From the NCBI GenBank assembly GCA_002408185.1, contig DHQV01000067.1, positions 1 through 46,602 on the forward strand: DNA of 46,602 bases, in the 5' to 3' direction. Numbering within the stretch: the first letter of the stretch is position 1; each line of letters opens with the position of its first letter. Below, in pieces: positions 16,531-24,062 of the stretch. This DNA is from Deltaproteobacteria bacterium UBA5329 (GTDB lineage Bacteria; Desulfobacterota; Syntrophorhabdia; Syntrophorhabdales; Syntrophorhabdaceae). A model generated the notes under the pieces. That model ran no database searches. It was not told where the DNA came from and saw only the letters and a list, made by a program, of their open reading frames with translations. Position numbers and translations under genes: made by a program.

Positions 16531-16938
16531 TCACACATCGATCACAAAAGTTGCCTTATATGTCCCGTTTTCCCGGGTCATCGAGAAATTATGATACGTC
16601 ACCGCTTTCATCTCCAGCCGGATGAGATGCCTGCTCTCGTCGAAATCTTCGCCTTTCAAGAGGGCGCTGACGCCATCCGGCACAAAATCGACCGCAATTT
16701 CGACGGGTATGAACCTTTCGACATCCCACACAAAAAGGAGTTCATTGAGAAAGTTTACGAGCAGCTCGCCATTCCCATTTGCCACAACTTTCTTCTCCGT
16801 GACGGGGCGCACACTCGCGGGATCCGTCAGGAGCGAAAATATCCCCTTGGCGGCGTTTTCAAACAGCTCGTTACGTGATGCCCCGTAAACCTCGATCCGG
16901 ATGTCCGCATCATGGTCGAGGACCCTGAACTTTTGCAT
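16531..16938 (-). CDS. Archease, RtcB-activating protein
   Basis: Small cofactor that speeds guanylylation and multiple turnover of RtcB. It has 135 residues, the usual size. Family marks are the N-terminal LDHDADIRIEVYG, the central NFLNELLFVWDVE and the C-terminal TYHNFSMTRENG followed by VFVIDV, which ends in the conserved acidic residue. It sits between the aldolase gene (4 nt gap) and rtcB (30 nt gap), so the three are almost certainly one operon. Its presence supports the view that the TGA-containing rtcB is functional. Confidence 0.93.
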   Translation of the reverse strand: MQKFRVLDHDADIRIEVYGASRNELFENAAKGIFSLLTDPASVRPVTEKKVVANGNGELLVNFLNELLFVWDVERFIPVEIAVDFVPDGVSALLKGEDFDESRHLIRLEMKAVTYHNFSMTRENGTYKATFVIDV

Positions 16939-16942
16939 TACA

Positions 16943-17794
16943 CTATTTTTTCTGTCGTTCTGTCCTGATAACCTCTCTGAGCTTGCGCGTGATGTCGAGG
17001 GCCTGATCGAGGGGTCTCTGCCAGATATTGCGTCCGAAGATGAAACCTGAACCGCCCGCGCGCATGCACAGGCTCGCCTTTTGCAGGAGATCTTCGTCGG
17101 AAACCATTTCCCCGCCAGCGAAGATCACAGGTACACCGGCCGCAGCGCCGATGACCCTTTTGACCGCGTCGGGAAGGTCCGTCTCAAAATCTCGATAAGG
17201 CGCCGGGATCGAAGGATTTTTCTTGAGGTTGGGCACATTGACCTTGATCACGTCCGCGCCGAGTTCCGATGCTACACGCGCCGCATATTCAACGGCGTAC
17301 AGACTGTTCTTGCCGCCCTTGGCCTCAACTTCCCGGCCTCTCGGATATGACCAGACAATGACGGGCAATCCGGCCTTGTGGGCCTCTTCTCGGACGTATG
17401 TGAACTGCTCGAAATCCTCGTCCTGCCGAGAGGAGCCGACGTAAAGGGTATAGCCGACAGCTATCGCCGAAAGCTGAAGGGCCTCATCGATCGTTGCGGT
17501 GATCGGTGATAAAGGATCATCATCGGACGGTATCTCGGTTTTCCCGTTGACCTTCAGGACAAGGGGCACCTGGGTATACATGTCCCTGAAGAACCGCCTG
17601 GCGGTGCCGACATGGAGGGCAACAGCATTGTAGTGGCCTTTTTTCGCTATATCGATAATATGGAGGGGGTTTTCTGCGTGCCGCGCATTGAAGAAATCCC
17701 GGGGCCCGTGTTCGAGCCCCTGATCATAAGGCAAAATGATGGTCTTTCCATAGGTCTGAAAAAGACACTGCAGACGAACTTCTCTCGGTTCCAT
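16943..17794 (-). CDS. Class I fructose-bisphosphate aldolase, DhnA/archaeal type
   Basis: Schiff-base aldolase of the DhnA (FbaB) family, cleaving or forming fructose 1,6-bisphosphate; some relatives make the shikimate precursor ADH. The 283-residue TIM barrel shows LPYDQGLEHGP near residue 22, VWSYPRG, the Schiff-base Lys in ADVIKVNVP, and the phosphate-binding end FAGGEMVSDED...GGSGFIFGRN. AAGGAGG precedes the ATG. It leads the operon with archease and rtcB, an unexpected partnership of sugar metabolism and RNA repair. Choice between aldolase and ADH synthase activity is not settled by sequence. Confidence 0.9.
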   Translation of the reverse strand: MEPREVRLQCLFQTYGKTIILPYDQGLEHGPRDFFNARHAENPLHIIDIAKKGHYNAVALHVGTARRFFRDMYTQVPLVLKVNGKTEIPSDDDPLSPITATIDEALQLSAIAVGYTLYVGSSRQDEDFEQFTYVREEAHKAGLPVIVWSYPRGREVEAKGGKNSLYAVEYAARVASELGADVIKVNVPNLKKNPSIPAPYRDFETDLPDAVKRVIGAAAGVPVIFAGGEMVSDEDLLQKASLCMRAGGSGFIFGRNIWQRPLDQALDITRKLREVIRTERQKK

Positions 17795-17820
17795 ATTTCC
17801 TCCTTTTGGTTGATTCGACT

Positions 17821-17829
17821 AGTATAGCA
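17821..17829 (-). promoter_or_regulatory. Extended -10 promoter of the aldolase-archease-rtcB operon
   Basis: On the minus strand TGC-TATACT (17829-17821) lies 26 nt ahead of the aldolase start. The -35 region is weak (CGTGAA-like). Confidence 0.55.
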
Positions 17830-17976
17830 CAAATTATCAGGGTTCACGTCAGGCAATAAGCATTTCAATGATATTGAAAAGGAGGTTTTCCAATTCCAGT
17901 TCCTTGAAAAGTGAAATTTCGAGCGGATACCGTGTGTACTGCCCGGGTTTTTTATTAAAAATAATTAATTTTTCCC

Positions 17977-18005
17977 TTGACAGTTTTCCGCACGGTTGAT
18001 ATAAA
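17977..18005 (+). promoter_or_regulatory. Promoter of the porin gene
   Basis: TTGACA (17977-17982), a 17 nt spacer and TATAAA (18000-18005) form a strong vegetative promoter. The leader is about 75 nt. The region between this and the divergent aldolase promoter is A+T-rich and holds no gene. Confidence 0.8.
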
Positions 18006-18085
18006 ATTAAAAAAACTTAATACAGGGAGGTGGAGTGACGTCAATTATGTACAAGGTTGCAAAAAATAATATTAAGGAGGCAAGA

Positions 18086-19399
18086 ATGAAGAAGTTAGTA
18101 TTGGTTTTGCTTGCTGTGTTCCTTGTCATTCCGGCATTGAGCAATGCGGGCACTGTATCGAGCAGATACGACGTTACATTTGGCGGCTTCGTTAAGTACG
18201 ATGTGGGTTGGGCAAGCCAGAATACCAATGCCGACCCGTATACCGCCAACAGAAAGAGCACCTTAGGCGTAGATTACCTTGCCGATGAGTACACCAACAC
18301 ATTCATGACAGCGGCAGAAACCCGTTTCAATTTCCTCGTCAAGGGTCCCGATCTGTGGGGCGCCAAGACGAGTGCGTTTATTGAAGGCGATTTCCGCGGC
18401 GTATCGACCGGCAATTCCTACGGTGGATTCCAGCTTCGCCACGCTTTTATGAACTTGAAGTGGCAGTCAGCAGAGTTAATGATCGGCCAGAACTGGCAGC
18501 AGTGGGGCATGCCGTATTATCCGGCATCGATAGGCTTCAACGATAATTCGACCTTCCTCAAAGGTATCAGAATTCCTCAGATCGCTTTCCGTTACTTTTT
18601 CACAAAAGAATTTAACGCGATGATCGGCGTTCAGACAGCCACTGAATGGTCCGGCTCTTTCGGTACGCGCCAGGTTGACGACTATGCCAGAAGCAACTGG
18701 CCGGGCGTCATGGGCGAGATCGCATACTGGACCGACCGTTGCGGCAAGATCGGCCCCAACAACCTGAAGTTCGGGCTTGGCGGTTTCTATGGCCGTGAAA
18801 AGAAAACAATTGGTTTAGATGCTGCAGGAAATCCTATTGGCGCAACTCCTTTTGCTAATTCTTACTATGACGATACGACCGATGCCTGGATGGCAGCATT
18901 CAGGTACAGTGTACCCATCATTCCGGAAAAACAGGGCAACAAGCAGTTCGCCCTTCTGCTCAATGGTAATTTCTTCTATGGGCAGAACTGGTCTGGCAAT
19001 GACTGGATGAACGTACCTGGCACGAGCAATGTCTCTGCCGCAGCTCCTACCATTAGCAACGGTTCTTACTGGAGAATGAGTGGCGACGCCGTCGCACCGA
19101 CAGCCTATGGCCTTTATGCCCAGCTGTCTTTCTGGTTCACGAACAACCTGTGGACTAACCTTCAGTATGGTTATCTGAAATATAACTACAGCTCCGCAGG
19201 GCGTCAGGATTTCCCCAACGCTGTTAACATGAACCAGAACTACGCAGTCAACCTGCTGTGGGATGCCAACCAGGCGATACGGTTTGGCGTTCAGTGGAAC
19301 CATATCTTCACCGGTTACAACGCACCCACCGCACCCACCAGAAATGACCGGACAGGCGAAATGGATGTTTACAGGTTCGCGGCCTGGTATTTCTTCTAA
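18086..19399 (+). CDS. Outer-membrane porin-like beta-barrel protein
   Basis: Predicted diffusion channel of the outer membrane. From the ATG at 18086 (AAGGAGG 6 nt upstream) it has 437 residues. A clear signal peptide, MKKLVLVLLAVF...LSNAG, is cut near residue 21. The rest alternates polar and hydrophobic residues, rich in aromatic Trp, Tyr and Phe and in Asn/Gly, and ends in a Phe (RFAAWYFF), the usual barrel signal. Stretches such as ETRFNFLVKGPDLWGAK are typical of porins in anaerobic Proteobacteria. A longer reading from 18035 has no ribosome site. A strong promoter, good ribosome site and own terminator suggest high expression. Solute specificity unknown. Confidence 0.85.
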   Translation: MKKLVLVLLAVFLVIPALSNAGTVSSRYDVTFGGFVKYDVGWASQNTNADPYTANRKSTLGVDYLADEYTNTFMTAAETRFNFLVKGPDLWGAKTSAFIEGDFRGVSTGNSYGGFQLRHAFMNLKWQSAELMIGQNWQQWGMPYYPASIGFNDNSTFLKGIRIPQIAFRYFFTKEFNAMIGVQTATEWSGSFGTRQVDDYARSNWPGVMGEIAYWTDRCGKIGPNNLKFGLGGFYGREKKTIGLDAAGNPIGATPFANSYYDDTTDAWMAAFRYSVPIIPEKQGNKQFALLLNGNFFYGQNWSGNDWMNVPGTSNVSAAAPTISNGSYWRMSGDAVAPTAYGLYAQLSFWFTNNLWTNLQYGYLKYNYSSAGRQDFPNAVNMNQNYAVNLLWDANQAIRFGVQWNHIFTGYNAPTAPTRNDRTGEMDVYRFAAWYFF

Positions 19400-19425
19400 G
19401 ATCAACGCCTTATTATGGAAAGAAG

Positions 19426-19450
19426 GGGCCCCGCGAGGGGCCCTTTTTTT
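19426..19450 (+). terminator. Rho-independent terminator of the porin gene
   Basis: GGGCCCC (19426-19432) and GGGGCCC (19437-19443) form a perfect 7 bp stem on a GCGA tetraloop, followed by seven T. Confidence 0.95.
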
Positions 19451-19597
19451 AGGGTTGTCTTTTCTATTGCAAATATACGAGATATAAGGTTTTGAGATGG
19501 GCCAGCCCGTGTGAAAAATTGTAATTTGGCGAATATGTTACCTTTACTGTGTGAAAAGATTGACAAAGCCTGCGGAAAAGCCTTTAATATTAGTCAC

Positions 19598-19682
19598 GCC
19601 GGAGTGGTGGAAGTGGCAGACGCGCCGGACTCAAAATCCGGTGACCCTCGCGGTCATGCGGGTTCAAGCCCCGCCTCCGGCA
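19598..19682 (+). tRNA. tRNA-Leu (anticodon CAA)
   Basis: An 85 nt class II tRNA. The acceptor stem GCCGGAG pairs with CTCCGGC, with discriminator A; CCA is not encoded. The anticodon stem CCGGA/TCCGG encloses CTCAAAA, giving anticodon CAA (codon UUG). A long variable arm (GTGACCCTCGCGGTCAT) and the T arm GCGGG-TTCAAGC-CCCGC are present. Its last 27 nt (19656-19682) are repeated at 38879-38905, so this tRNA is the integration target of the element to its right and remains intact. Confidence 0.97.
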
Positions 19683-19683
19683 T
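19656..19683. repeat. Left attachment site (attL)
   Basis: The 28 bp stretch covering the T arm and acceptor end of tRNA-Leu is identical to 38879-38906. Flanking bases differ outside it, marking the crossover core. Confidence 0.93.
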
Positions 19684-19733
19684 TTTAAACAACATATAAT
19701 ATCAATAAGTTACAAAGCAAGTTAACATAATAA

Positions 19734-19753
19734 TGTGTCCCCAGACTGTCCCC
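19734..19753. repeat. Possible integrase arm site, left copy
   Basis: TGTGTCCCCAGA-C-TGTCCC recurs with one internal mismatch, in the same direction, at 38805-38824. The copies lie 51 bp inside the left and 55 bp outside-to-inside of the right attachment core, as arm-type sites would. The right copy is inside the integrase coding sequence. Confidence 0.4.
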
Positions 19754-19806
19754 GGAAGGGCAACAAAGTGTTTATCAAGTGTGTATTGTTGTTGGTCGCA
19801 TTTCAA

Positions 19807-19835
19807 TTGTAAAGCATATATCAACTTGGTACACT
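19807..19835 (+). promoter_or_regulatory. Promoter of the Ntn-hydrolase gene
   Basis: TTGTAA (19807-19812), a 17 nt spacer and TACACT (19830-19835). The ATG follows 8 nt after the -10 box with no ribosome site, which suggests a leaderless or nearly leaderless mRNA. Confidence 0.5.
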
Positions 19836-19843
19836 AAAACCAT

Positions 19844-20821
19844 ATGACTACTCTCGCAGCTATAGCAACTAAAGACGCTCTGGTAATGGGATGCGATAGC
19901 CTTGGTTCAATAACGGCATATTACGTTGATCCTGCACGGCTTATGTCTTTTTTTGATGCTGAAAACGGGAACTTAAGACTTGATGAGTACGGGAAACCAC
20001 TTCTGGAAAATGCTTCTGCAGTTTGGGGTATGGCCGAAATACTCCCTTACAATCATATGACGCATGTCGACAAACTATTTTCATTGAAACCATTACCCAT
20101 GGGTGTCATGGTAACCGGGATTGCATCCATCGGCGATTTTACTATTAAGAACCTCATAAATCAATTCAAGGGAACTGATCCAGTTGTTGGTGGGGGATCT
20201 GGGGTTCATGATTATACAGTTAAAGGCATAGCAGAGAAATTACTAAACTTTATTTATGATCATTACGATAAGATATATAGGGATTGGCCGAATAAGCCTC
20301 CTTTGGAATTAATGATTGGGGGTTATGACGAACAAAAACATATACCCACAATTCTAAGAATACATGTTCATGATAACAGAATAGAGGCCACATTTGATGA
20401 TTTCGGCGTTTCTTTTGGTGGGCAAATGACAGAAATACAGCGTCTTGTTTTTGGCACCGACGTTATGAATAGGGTATTGTTGTCAGACAGAAATCGGCAG
20501 ATACTTGAAAAGTATAGGGATCGCGTGATAGATTTACTGCGGGAAAACGGTATTGGGACTGACCTAGCTATGCCCGATGTACAAGATTATAATCTGTTTT
20601 CCGATAGCTGGTCGTTGATGGGATTTGATGCTAATTGGGGCGATTTTTCTGAGCGGAATGCCATTGAGTGCGTTAAGTTCTTCATAGACATTATGGTGAA
20701 GTCGCAGCAATTCAGCAATAGACTACCTACTGTCGGAGGGGATGTACATATAGGAATCATCACCAAGACAGACGGTTTCAAAAGAGTCTTAATAGACGAA
20801 ATGGGAGTAAGATATGAATAG
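19844..20821 (+). CDS. Proteasome-like N-terminal nucleophile hydrolase
   Basis: Distantly like proteasome beta subunits and HslV, 325 residues. It begins MTTLAAIATKDALVMGCDS: removing Met would expose Thr2 as nucleophile, and Asp18 then stands at position 17, as in proteasomes. VDKLFSLKPLPMGVMVTG recalls the strand carrying the active Lys, here about 45 residues later than usual because of an insertion. MIGGYDEQKHIP and VSFGGQMTEIQR match the later GGYD and glycine-turn regions. The C-terminal 90 residues are extra. It is the first gene inside attL and overlaps the next frame by 8 nt. Self-compartmentalised protease, amidase or phage-triggered effector are all possible. Confidence 0.65.
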   Translation: MTTLAAIATKDALVMGCDSLGSITAYYVDPARLMSFFDAENGNLRLDEYGKPLLENASAVWGMAEILPYNHMTHVDKLFSLKPLPMGVMVTGIASIGDFTIKNLINQFKGTDPVVGGGSGVHDYTVKGIAEKLLNFIYDHYDKIYRDWPNKPPLELMIGGYDEQKHIPTILRIHVHDNRIEATFDDFGVSFGGQMTEIQRLVFGTDVMNRVLLSDRNRQILEKYRDRVIDLLRENGIGTDLAMPDVQDYNLFSDSWSLMGFDANWGDFSERNAIECVKFFIDIMVKSQQFSNRLPTVGGDVHIGIITKTDGFKRVLIDEMGVRYE

Positions 20822-21038
20822 ACTCATTTATTACACCGTTGATGAAATGAACTATTTCCGTGCGTGTGCCAAAGCTTATGGAATTACCGATTTTTCGACG
20901 AGTGTGGTTGACAGCAGTGATCGGCAACTTCCATCTTTCTGTAATCAAATGGAATGTTCTCAATCATCCAGGGAAATGCCCCTCTCAAGGAAGTGTATTA
21001 CGCCGTCCGAACCTAAAGATTTTGGACACATTATATAA
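20814..21038 (+). CDS. Small unknown protein overlapping the Ntn hydrolase gene
   Basis: Not recognised. The 74-residue frame begins with ATG overlapping the previous stop by 8 nt and has GGGAG 6-10 nt ahead, which favours translation. It starts MNRLIYYTVDEMNYFRACA and its last 30 residues look less protein-like. A second frame at 20860-21054 overlaps it, so a frameshifted larger gene is possible. 21055-21179 holds nothing I can name. Confidence 0.35.
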   Translation: MNRLIYYTVDEMNYFRACAKAYGITDFSTSVVDSSDRQLPSFCNQMECSQSSREMPLSRKCITPSEPKDFGHII

Positions 21039-21179
21039 ATACTGGGGCCAGTGATGCGGTCGAAAGTATCTTGGCGCACGGGTTTCTTCCACCCCACTAA
21101 CTCCCCAATTTCGGCGTGCCGCGCATATTCGTTTCTCTTTGAACAATCGTTTACGTGTAAGCAATAGGCAACCGCCAGT

Positions 21180-21755
21180 ATGGCCATACACACTTCACAA
21201 ATTTATGTACACTGGAATTATTTCCTTGCAATAGAGCGCGATCTTGAGGTGCTTTCAAGGTATGTAGAGTTCGATGAAAAAAACTTCGAATGTTTCTCTA
21301 TTGAAATTGCAAGGATCATCCTTGCCGCTGGTGCGGAAACTGACGTGGTTTGTAAACAATTGTGCCGTTTGTACAATTCAAGCTCAAAGGCGGATAAAAT
21401 CAATGGGTATAGAAGGGAGATTGTATCGTCGGAACCTAACATCCCCGGCTTCACGGTTTTAATTCCACGATTCGGGCTTACGCTTTGTCCGTGGGATGAG
21501 TGGAAATCGCCGACAGGCGTACCTTTTTGGTGGACTGCCTACAACAAGATTAAGCATCACCGTGAATCAGATTACCATCGGGCTAACCTGAAAAATGCGC
21601 TAAATGCGGTCAGCGGCTTGTTTGTCGTTGTGCTTTACCTATATAGGAAGAAGGCTGAATGTGGAAGACTTTTGCCAGCCTCTCAATTGCTGAGTGTTGG
21701 TCCTAAGCACGCAGGAGATTCGATACATGTTGGTATTCCCACGTATCGTTTCTGA
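21180..21755 (+). CDS. Unknown protein, possible HEPN-like
   Basis: Not assigned with certainty. The 191-residue soluble protein is largely helical. AYNKIKHHRESDYH (about 121-134) contains RESDYH, matching the Rx4H form of HEPN ribonuclease motifs, followed by a helix NLKNALNAVSGLFVVVLYLY. The arrangement (helical bundle, then KH-R motif, then hydrophobic helix) fits HEPN-type toxins or defence proteins, but the match is short. No strong ribosome site precedes the ATG. Confidence 0.55.
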   Translation: MAIHTSQIYVHWNYFLAIERDLEVLSRYVEFDEKNFECFSIEIARIILAAGAETDVVCKQLCRLYNSSSKADKINGYRREIVSSEPNIPGFTVLIPRFGLTLCPWDEWKSPTGVPFWWTAYNKIKHHRESDYHRANLKNALNAVSGLFVVVLYLYRKKAECGRLLPASQLLSVGPKHAGDSIHVGIPTYRF

Positions 21756-21844
21756 GATAATTAGAATTTGTAACGATATTGCAACTTGTTTGGAACGGAT
21801 CAATTTGGGTTCTAGTCAACCAAGTTGGTTCTTTTCTTCCTAGG

Positions 21845-22024
21845 TCATTTCCCTTTCAGTTCGTCCAGATACCTATTGATTTCGTCTTCGGTAAAACGGA
21901 TACCGCTTCCCACCTTGATCGGCTTTAGGTCCCCATTCTTCACGATCCTGTAAAGGGTGGTCCGAGAAACCTTCAGCATACCCATTGCTTCTTTTGTCGT
22001 ATAAAGTACAGGCGGTTTATTCAT
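21845..22024 (-). CDS. Excisionase-family HTH DNA-binding protein
   Basis: A 59-residue protein with a single winged-helix MerR-like domain: VLYTTKEAMGMLKVSRTTLYR, then IVKNGDLKPIKVGSGIRF and TEDEINRYLDEL. This is the HTH_17/excisionase pattern. It could act as a directionality factor for one of the two recombinases, or as a repressor of the divergent recombinase gene. Its -10 box ends 7 nt before the ATG with no ribosome site, so the message may be leaderless. Confidence 0.85.
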   Translation of the reverse strand: MNKPPVLYTTKEAMGMLKVSRTTLYRIVKNGDLKPIKVGSGIRFTEDEINRYLDELKGK

Positions 22025-22031
22025 AGCTCAC

Positions 22032-22059
22032 ATTATATCATATTGTTTCAAAGTGTCAA
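22032..22059 (-). promoter_or_regulatory. Promoter of the excisionase-like gene
   Basis: On the minus strand TTGACA (22059-22054), a 16 nt spacer and TATAAT (22037-22032). It is back to back with the recombinase promoter 19 nt away. Confidence 0.75.
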
Positions 22060-22078
22060 GATAGAGGTCATGTTGTTC

Positions 22079-22108
22079 TTGACATATTAGGTGTAAATGA
22101 AATATAAT
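22079..22108 (+). promoter_or_regulatory. Promoter of the serine recombinase gene
   Basis: TTGACA (22079-22084), an 18 nt spacer and TATAAT (22103-22108). The in-frame ATG at 22114 would be leaderless; ATG 22150 has AAGGGGG upstream and fits the family start better. Confidence 0.75.
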
Positions 22109-22149
22109 GAAACATGTTGAAACAACAATCCCGAATCAAGGGGGCCACG

Positions 22150-22888
22150 ATGAAGGCGGTAGGTTACACGAGATGCAGCACCGAGGGGCAGGCGAAGGAA
22201 GGCGTTTCCCTTGAAAACCAGAGAGAACGCGTGATGGAATACTGCCGATATAAAGGCTTCGATTTAGTGGAAATTATTGAGGACGCCGGAATATCAGGGG
22301 GCAAGAACAAAGCGAGACCTGGCTTTATTCAGTTATTGGACAGGATGGATACCGGGGATGTACGTACGATTGTTCTCTATTCCCTTGAAAGATTATCACG
22401 GGATATGCTCACCCTCTTGGCTCTTGAAAGATTACTCGATGAGCGCGATATCGAACTTCATACCGTCGAGGGTTTGGTTGATACCTCTACGCCTGATGGA
22501 TGGCTCAATTTCGCCATGAAATCATTTCTGGGCGAAATGGAACGGCGACAGGTCAAGTACCGCACTAAGAAAGCCATGGAATATAAAAAGGGTCAAGGAG
22601 CAGTTGTCGGCTCAATTCCTTATGGCTATCAGAGAAGCGGTGATGGACTTGTCGAGAACATACAGGAACAAGCCGTGGTTAAGGAAATAAACGATCTATA
22701 CCAGAACAATAACAAACTCGTTGATATCTGCAATTGGCTAAAAGAAAGGAATGTTCAGACTCGTAAGCGGTAAGACCTTTTCTTCAGAGCAAGTCAAAAG
22801 GATCATCAACGGATACCAGAACACCTTCCGGAAAACTAACACCAAGTTAAGCGAGAACATCAGAAACTTTGTTGAGGCTATCGCGTGA
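22150..22888 (+). pseudogene. Serine recombinase (resolvase/invertase), frameshifted near its 3' end
   Basis: Site-specific recombinase with Ser10 as nucleophile in YTRCSTEGQ, then VSLENQRERV, EDAGISGG, and RPGFIQLLDR...LYSLERLSRD. Part of the recombinase DNA-binding region follows (VVGSIPYGYQR). The frame stops at 22773 after VQTRKR. One base later in register the normal continuation appears (SGKTFSSEQVKRIINGYQ... to the TGA at 22888). The break is therefore a 1 nt shift near 22765. The N-terminal catalytic part, 207 residues, would still be made. Sequencing error, recent mutation or programmed frameshift cannot be told apart. The start at 22150 is chosen by its ribosome site and the family N-terminus. 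Confidence 0.8.
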
Positions 22889-23082
22889 AGAATCACAAGG
22901 GGAGCGGTTTGTTATTCTCGAAGGAGCTTAAAGCTATATTGTCACGCTTGATAGACCGTGAGGCCGAGTTAGCAAGCATCATTAATCGGGAAACGAAAGA
23001 TTATGGAAACAACATCTTCAAAATAAAAACAAACAAGAAGGAGGTTTCAAATGGCAAGAGTAACAAGAGCAATAAAGGATGA
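22885..23082 (+). CDS. Small basic unknown protein
   Basis: A 65-residue frame starting GTG in a GTGA overlap with the recombinase stop, with GAGG ahead. It is rich in Lys, Ser and Asn, and a central helix (KELKAILSRLIDREAELASI) could be a coiled coil. The 3' end overlaps the next small gene. No family is recognised, and the case for translation is only the coupling. Confidence 0.35.
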   Translation: MKNHKGSGLLFSKELKAILSRLIDREAELASIINRETKDYGNNIFKIKTNKKEVSNGKSNKSNKG

Positions 23083-23236
23083 AGATGGTAGTCTGGTTGA
23101 AATAGTTTCTTGCAGGGCAACAAGGTGTAATCACAACATGGGCCGGGGCAAATGCAACATCGTTCACAGTACTAACGGCGACGACAAGATCAGCGTGGAT
23201 TCAAGCGGCGTCTGTGTTAACTACTTAGCCAGCTAA
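23051..23236 (+). CDS. Small cysteine-containing protein, DUF1540-like pattern
   Basis: A 61-residue protein with a strong GGAGG ribosome site 6 nt ahead. Cys residues are spaced VSCRATRCNHNMGRGKCN...GVCVNY, resembling the short metal-binding DUF1540 domains (CxxxxC, C, C). A small zinc-binding protein is plausible; the function is unknown. A terminator follows, so it is the last gene of its transcript. Confidence 0.6.
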   Translation: MARVTRAIKDEDGSLVEIVSCRATRCNHNMGRGKCNIVHSTNGDDKISVDSSGVCVNYLAS

Positions 23237-23258
23237 ATCTTTAGGTTGATCATCACAG

Positions 23259-23288
23259 GACCGGGGATATACTTCCCGGTCTTTTTTT
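23259..23288 (+). terminator. Rho-independent terminator
   Basis: GACCGGG (23259-23265) pairs with CCCGGTC (23275-23281), followed by seven T. It closes the small-gene cluster after the recombinase. Confidence 0.93.
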
Positions 23289-23351
23289 GTATAGAACTGC
23301 CAAGACTTCCAGGTGTGCAGCGCGAAATAAAAAACTCTCCAGAAGAAAGCA

Positions 23352-23468
23352 TTCTTTTTTGAAAGATGCCCCCCTACACCCCTGATCCCGGCTGGTTCCG
23401 CCCTCCACCCTGTTTACCTCTTCCTCTCATACAAAAACGACTTCCCAAAATTTTTTGGTATTTTTTTT
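23352..23468 (+). repeat. Diverged leader repeat, copy A
   Basis: About 115 bp resembling 31074-31178 in the same orientation: a C-rich part (CCCCCC, CCCCTGAT), then TACAAAAACG and a hairpin CCAAAA-TT-TTTTGG (23445-23458) followed by TATTTTTTTT. It looks like a terminator or a small RNA end. The rest of 23289-23634 holds no gene that I can support. Confidence 0.5.
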
Positions 23469-23634
23469 GAAGTTGGTTTTCGTCCGAAGACATCTTCCCG
23501 CTGACATAGCGGAGCCACCGGCGAAAGGGGAAAACCTCCCTTATCGATATCACGGGTGATATTTAGTTTTATTCTTATTATTTTCTCCTGACAGCGGTAT
23601 ACTGTATCTAAAGGCACGTTCAAGGAGGGTGTAC

Positions 23635-24009
23635 ATGGTTCGAAAAATAAAAAAAGAGTTTCTAAAGAATAGTGCCGAAGCGATATCATTTTCATTAGCA
23701 CGTGCCACCTTGGATCTTGCTTCACATCTGTATTGTTTTCACAATATAAGCGATATCCGGGATCAGGAGATGCGCGAATCGTTAGAGGAATGTCGTTTTT
23801 TGGTTAACCTAACCGCCGCAAGATTGGATGAGATTGCCCCAAAAGAAGAGTCGATGGACCTTTTTTTCCAATTAATCCATGATGCCATTGAATATTATGG
23901 TGACAACCCCGAAGCAATATATAAAGTTTTTGACTCAATAATTGATCTATCCGAACTCGAATTGCTCAAGCAAAAGATAAAAGATGCTAAACTCGTCATT
24001 ATAGAATAG
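23635..24009 (+). CDS. Unknown small helical protein
   Basis: Not recognised. 124 residues from the ATG at 23635, which has AAGGAGG 6 nt upstream. The sequence is mostly helical and acidic, with LARATLDLASHLYCFHN near residue 20 and LSELELLKQKIKDAKL at the end. No membrane segment or metal motif is seen. It precedes the TIGR02391-type gene by 53 nt and could be its partner. Confidence 0.6.
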   Translation: MVRKIKKEFLKNSAEAISFSLARATLDLASHLYCFHNISDIRDQEMRESLEECRFLVNLTAARLDEIAPKEESMDLFFQLIHDAIEYYGDNPEAIYKVFDSIIDLSELELLKQKIKDAKLVIIE

Positions 24010-24062
24010 TTGTTAGATATCTCATTATCTTGTAGCGTACCAACCTATTGAGGGATATTGAA

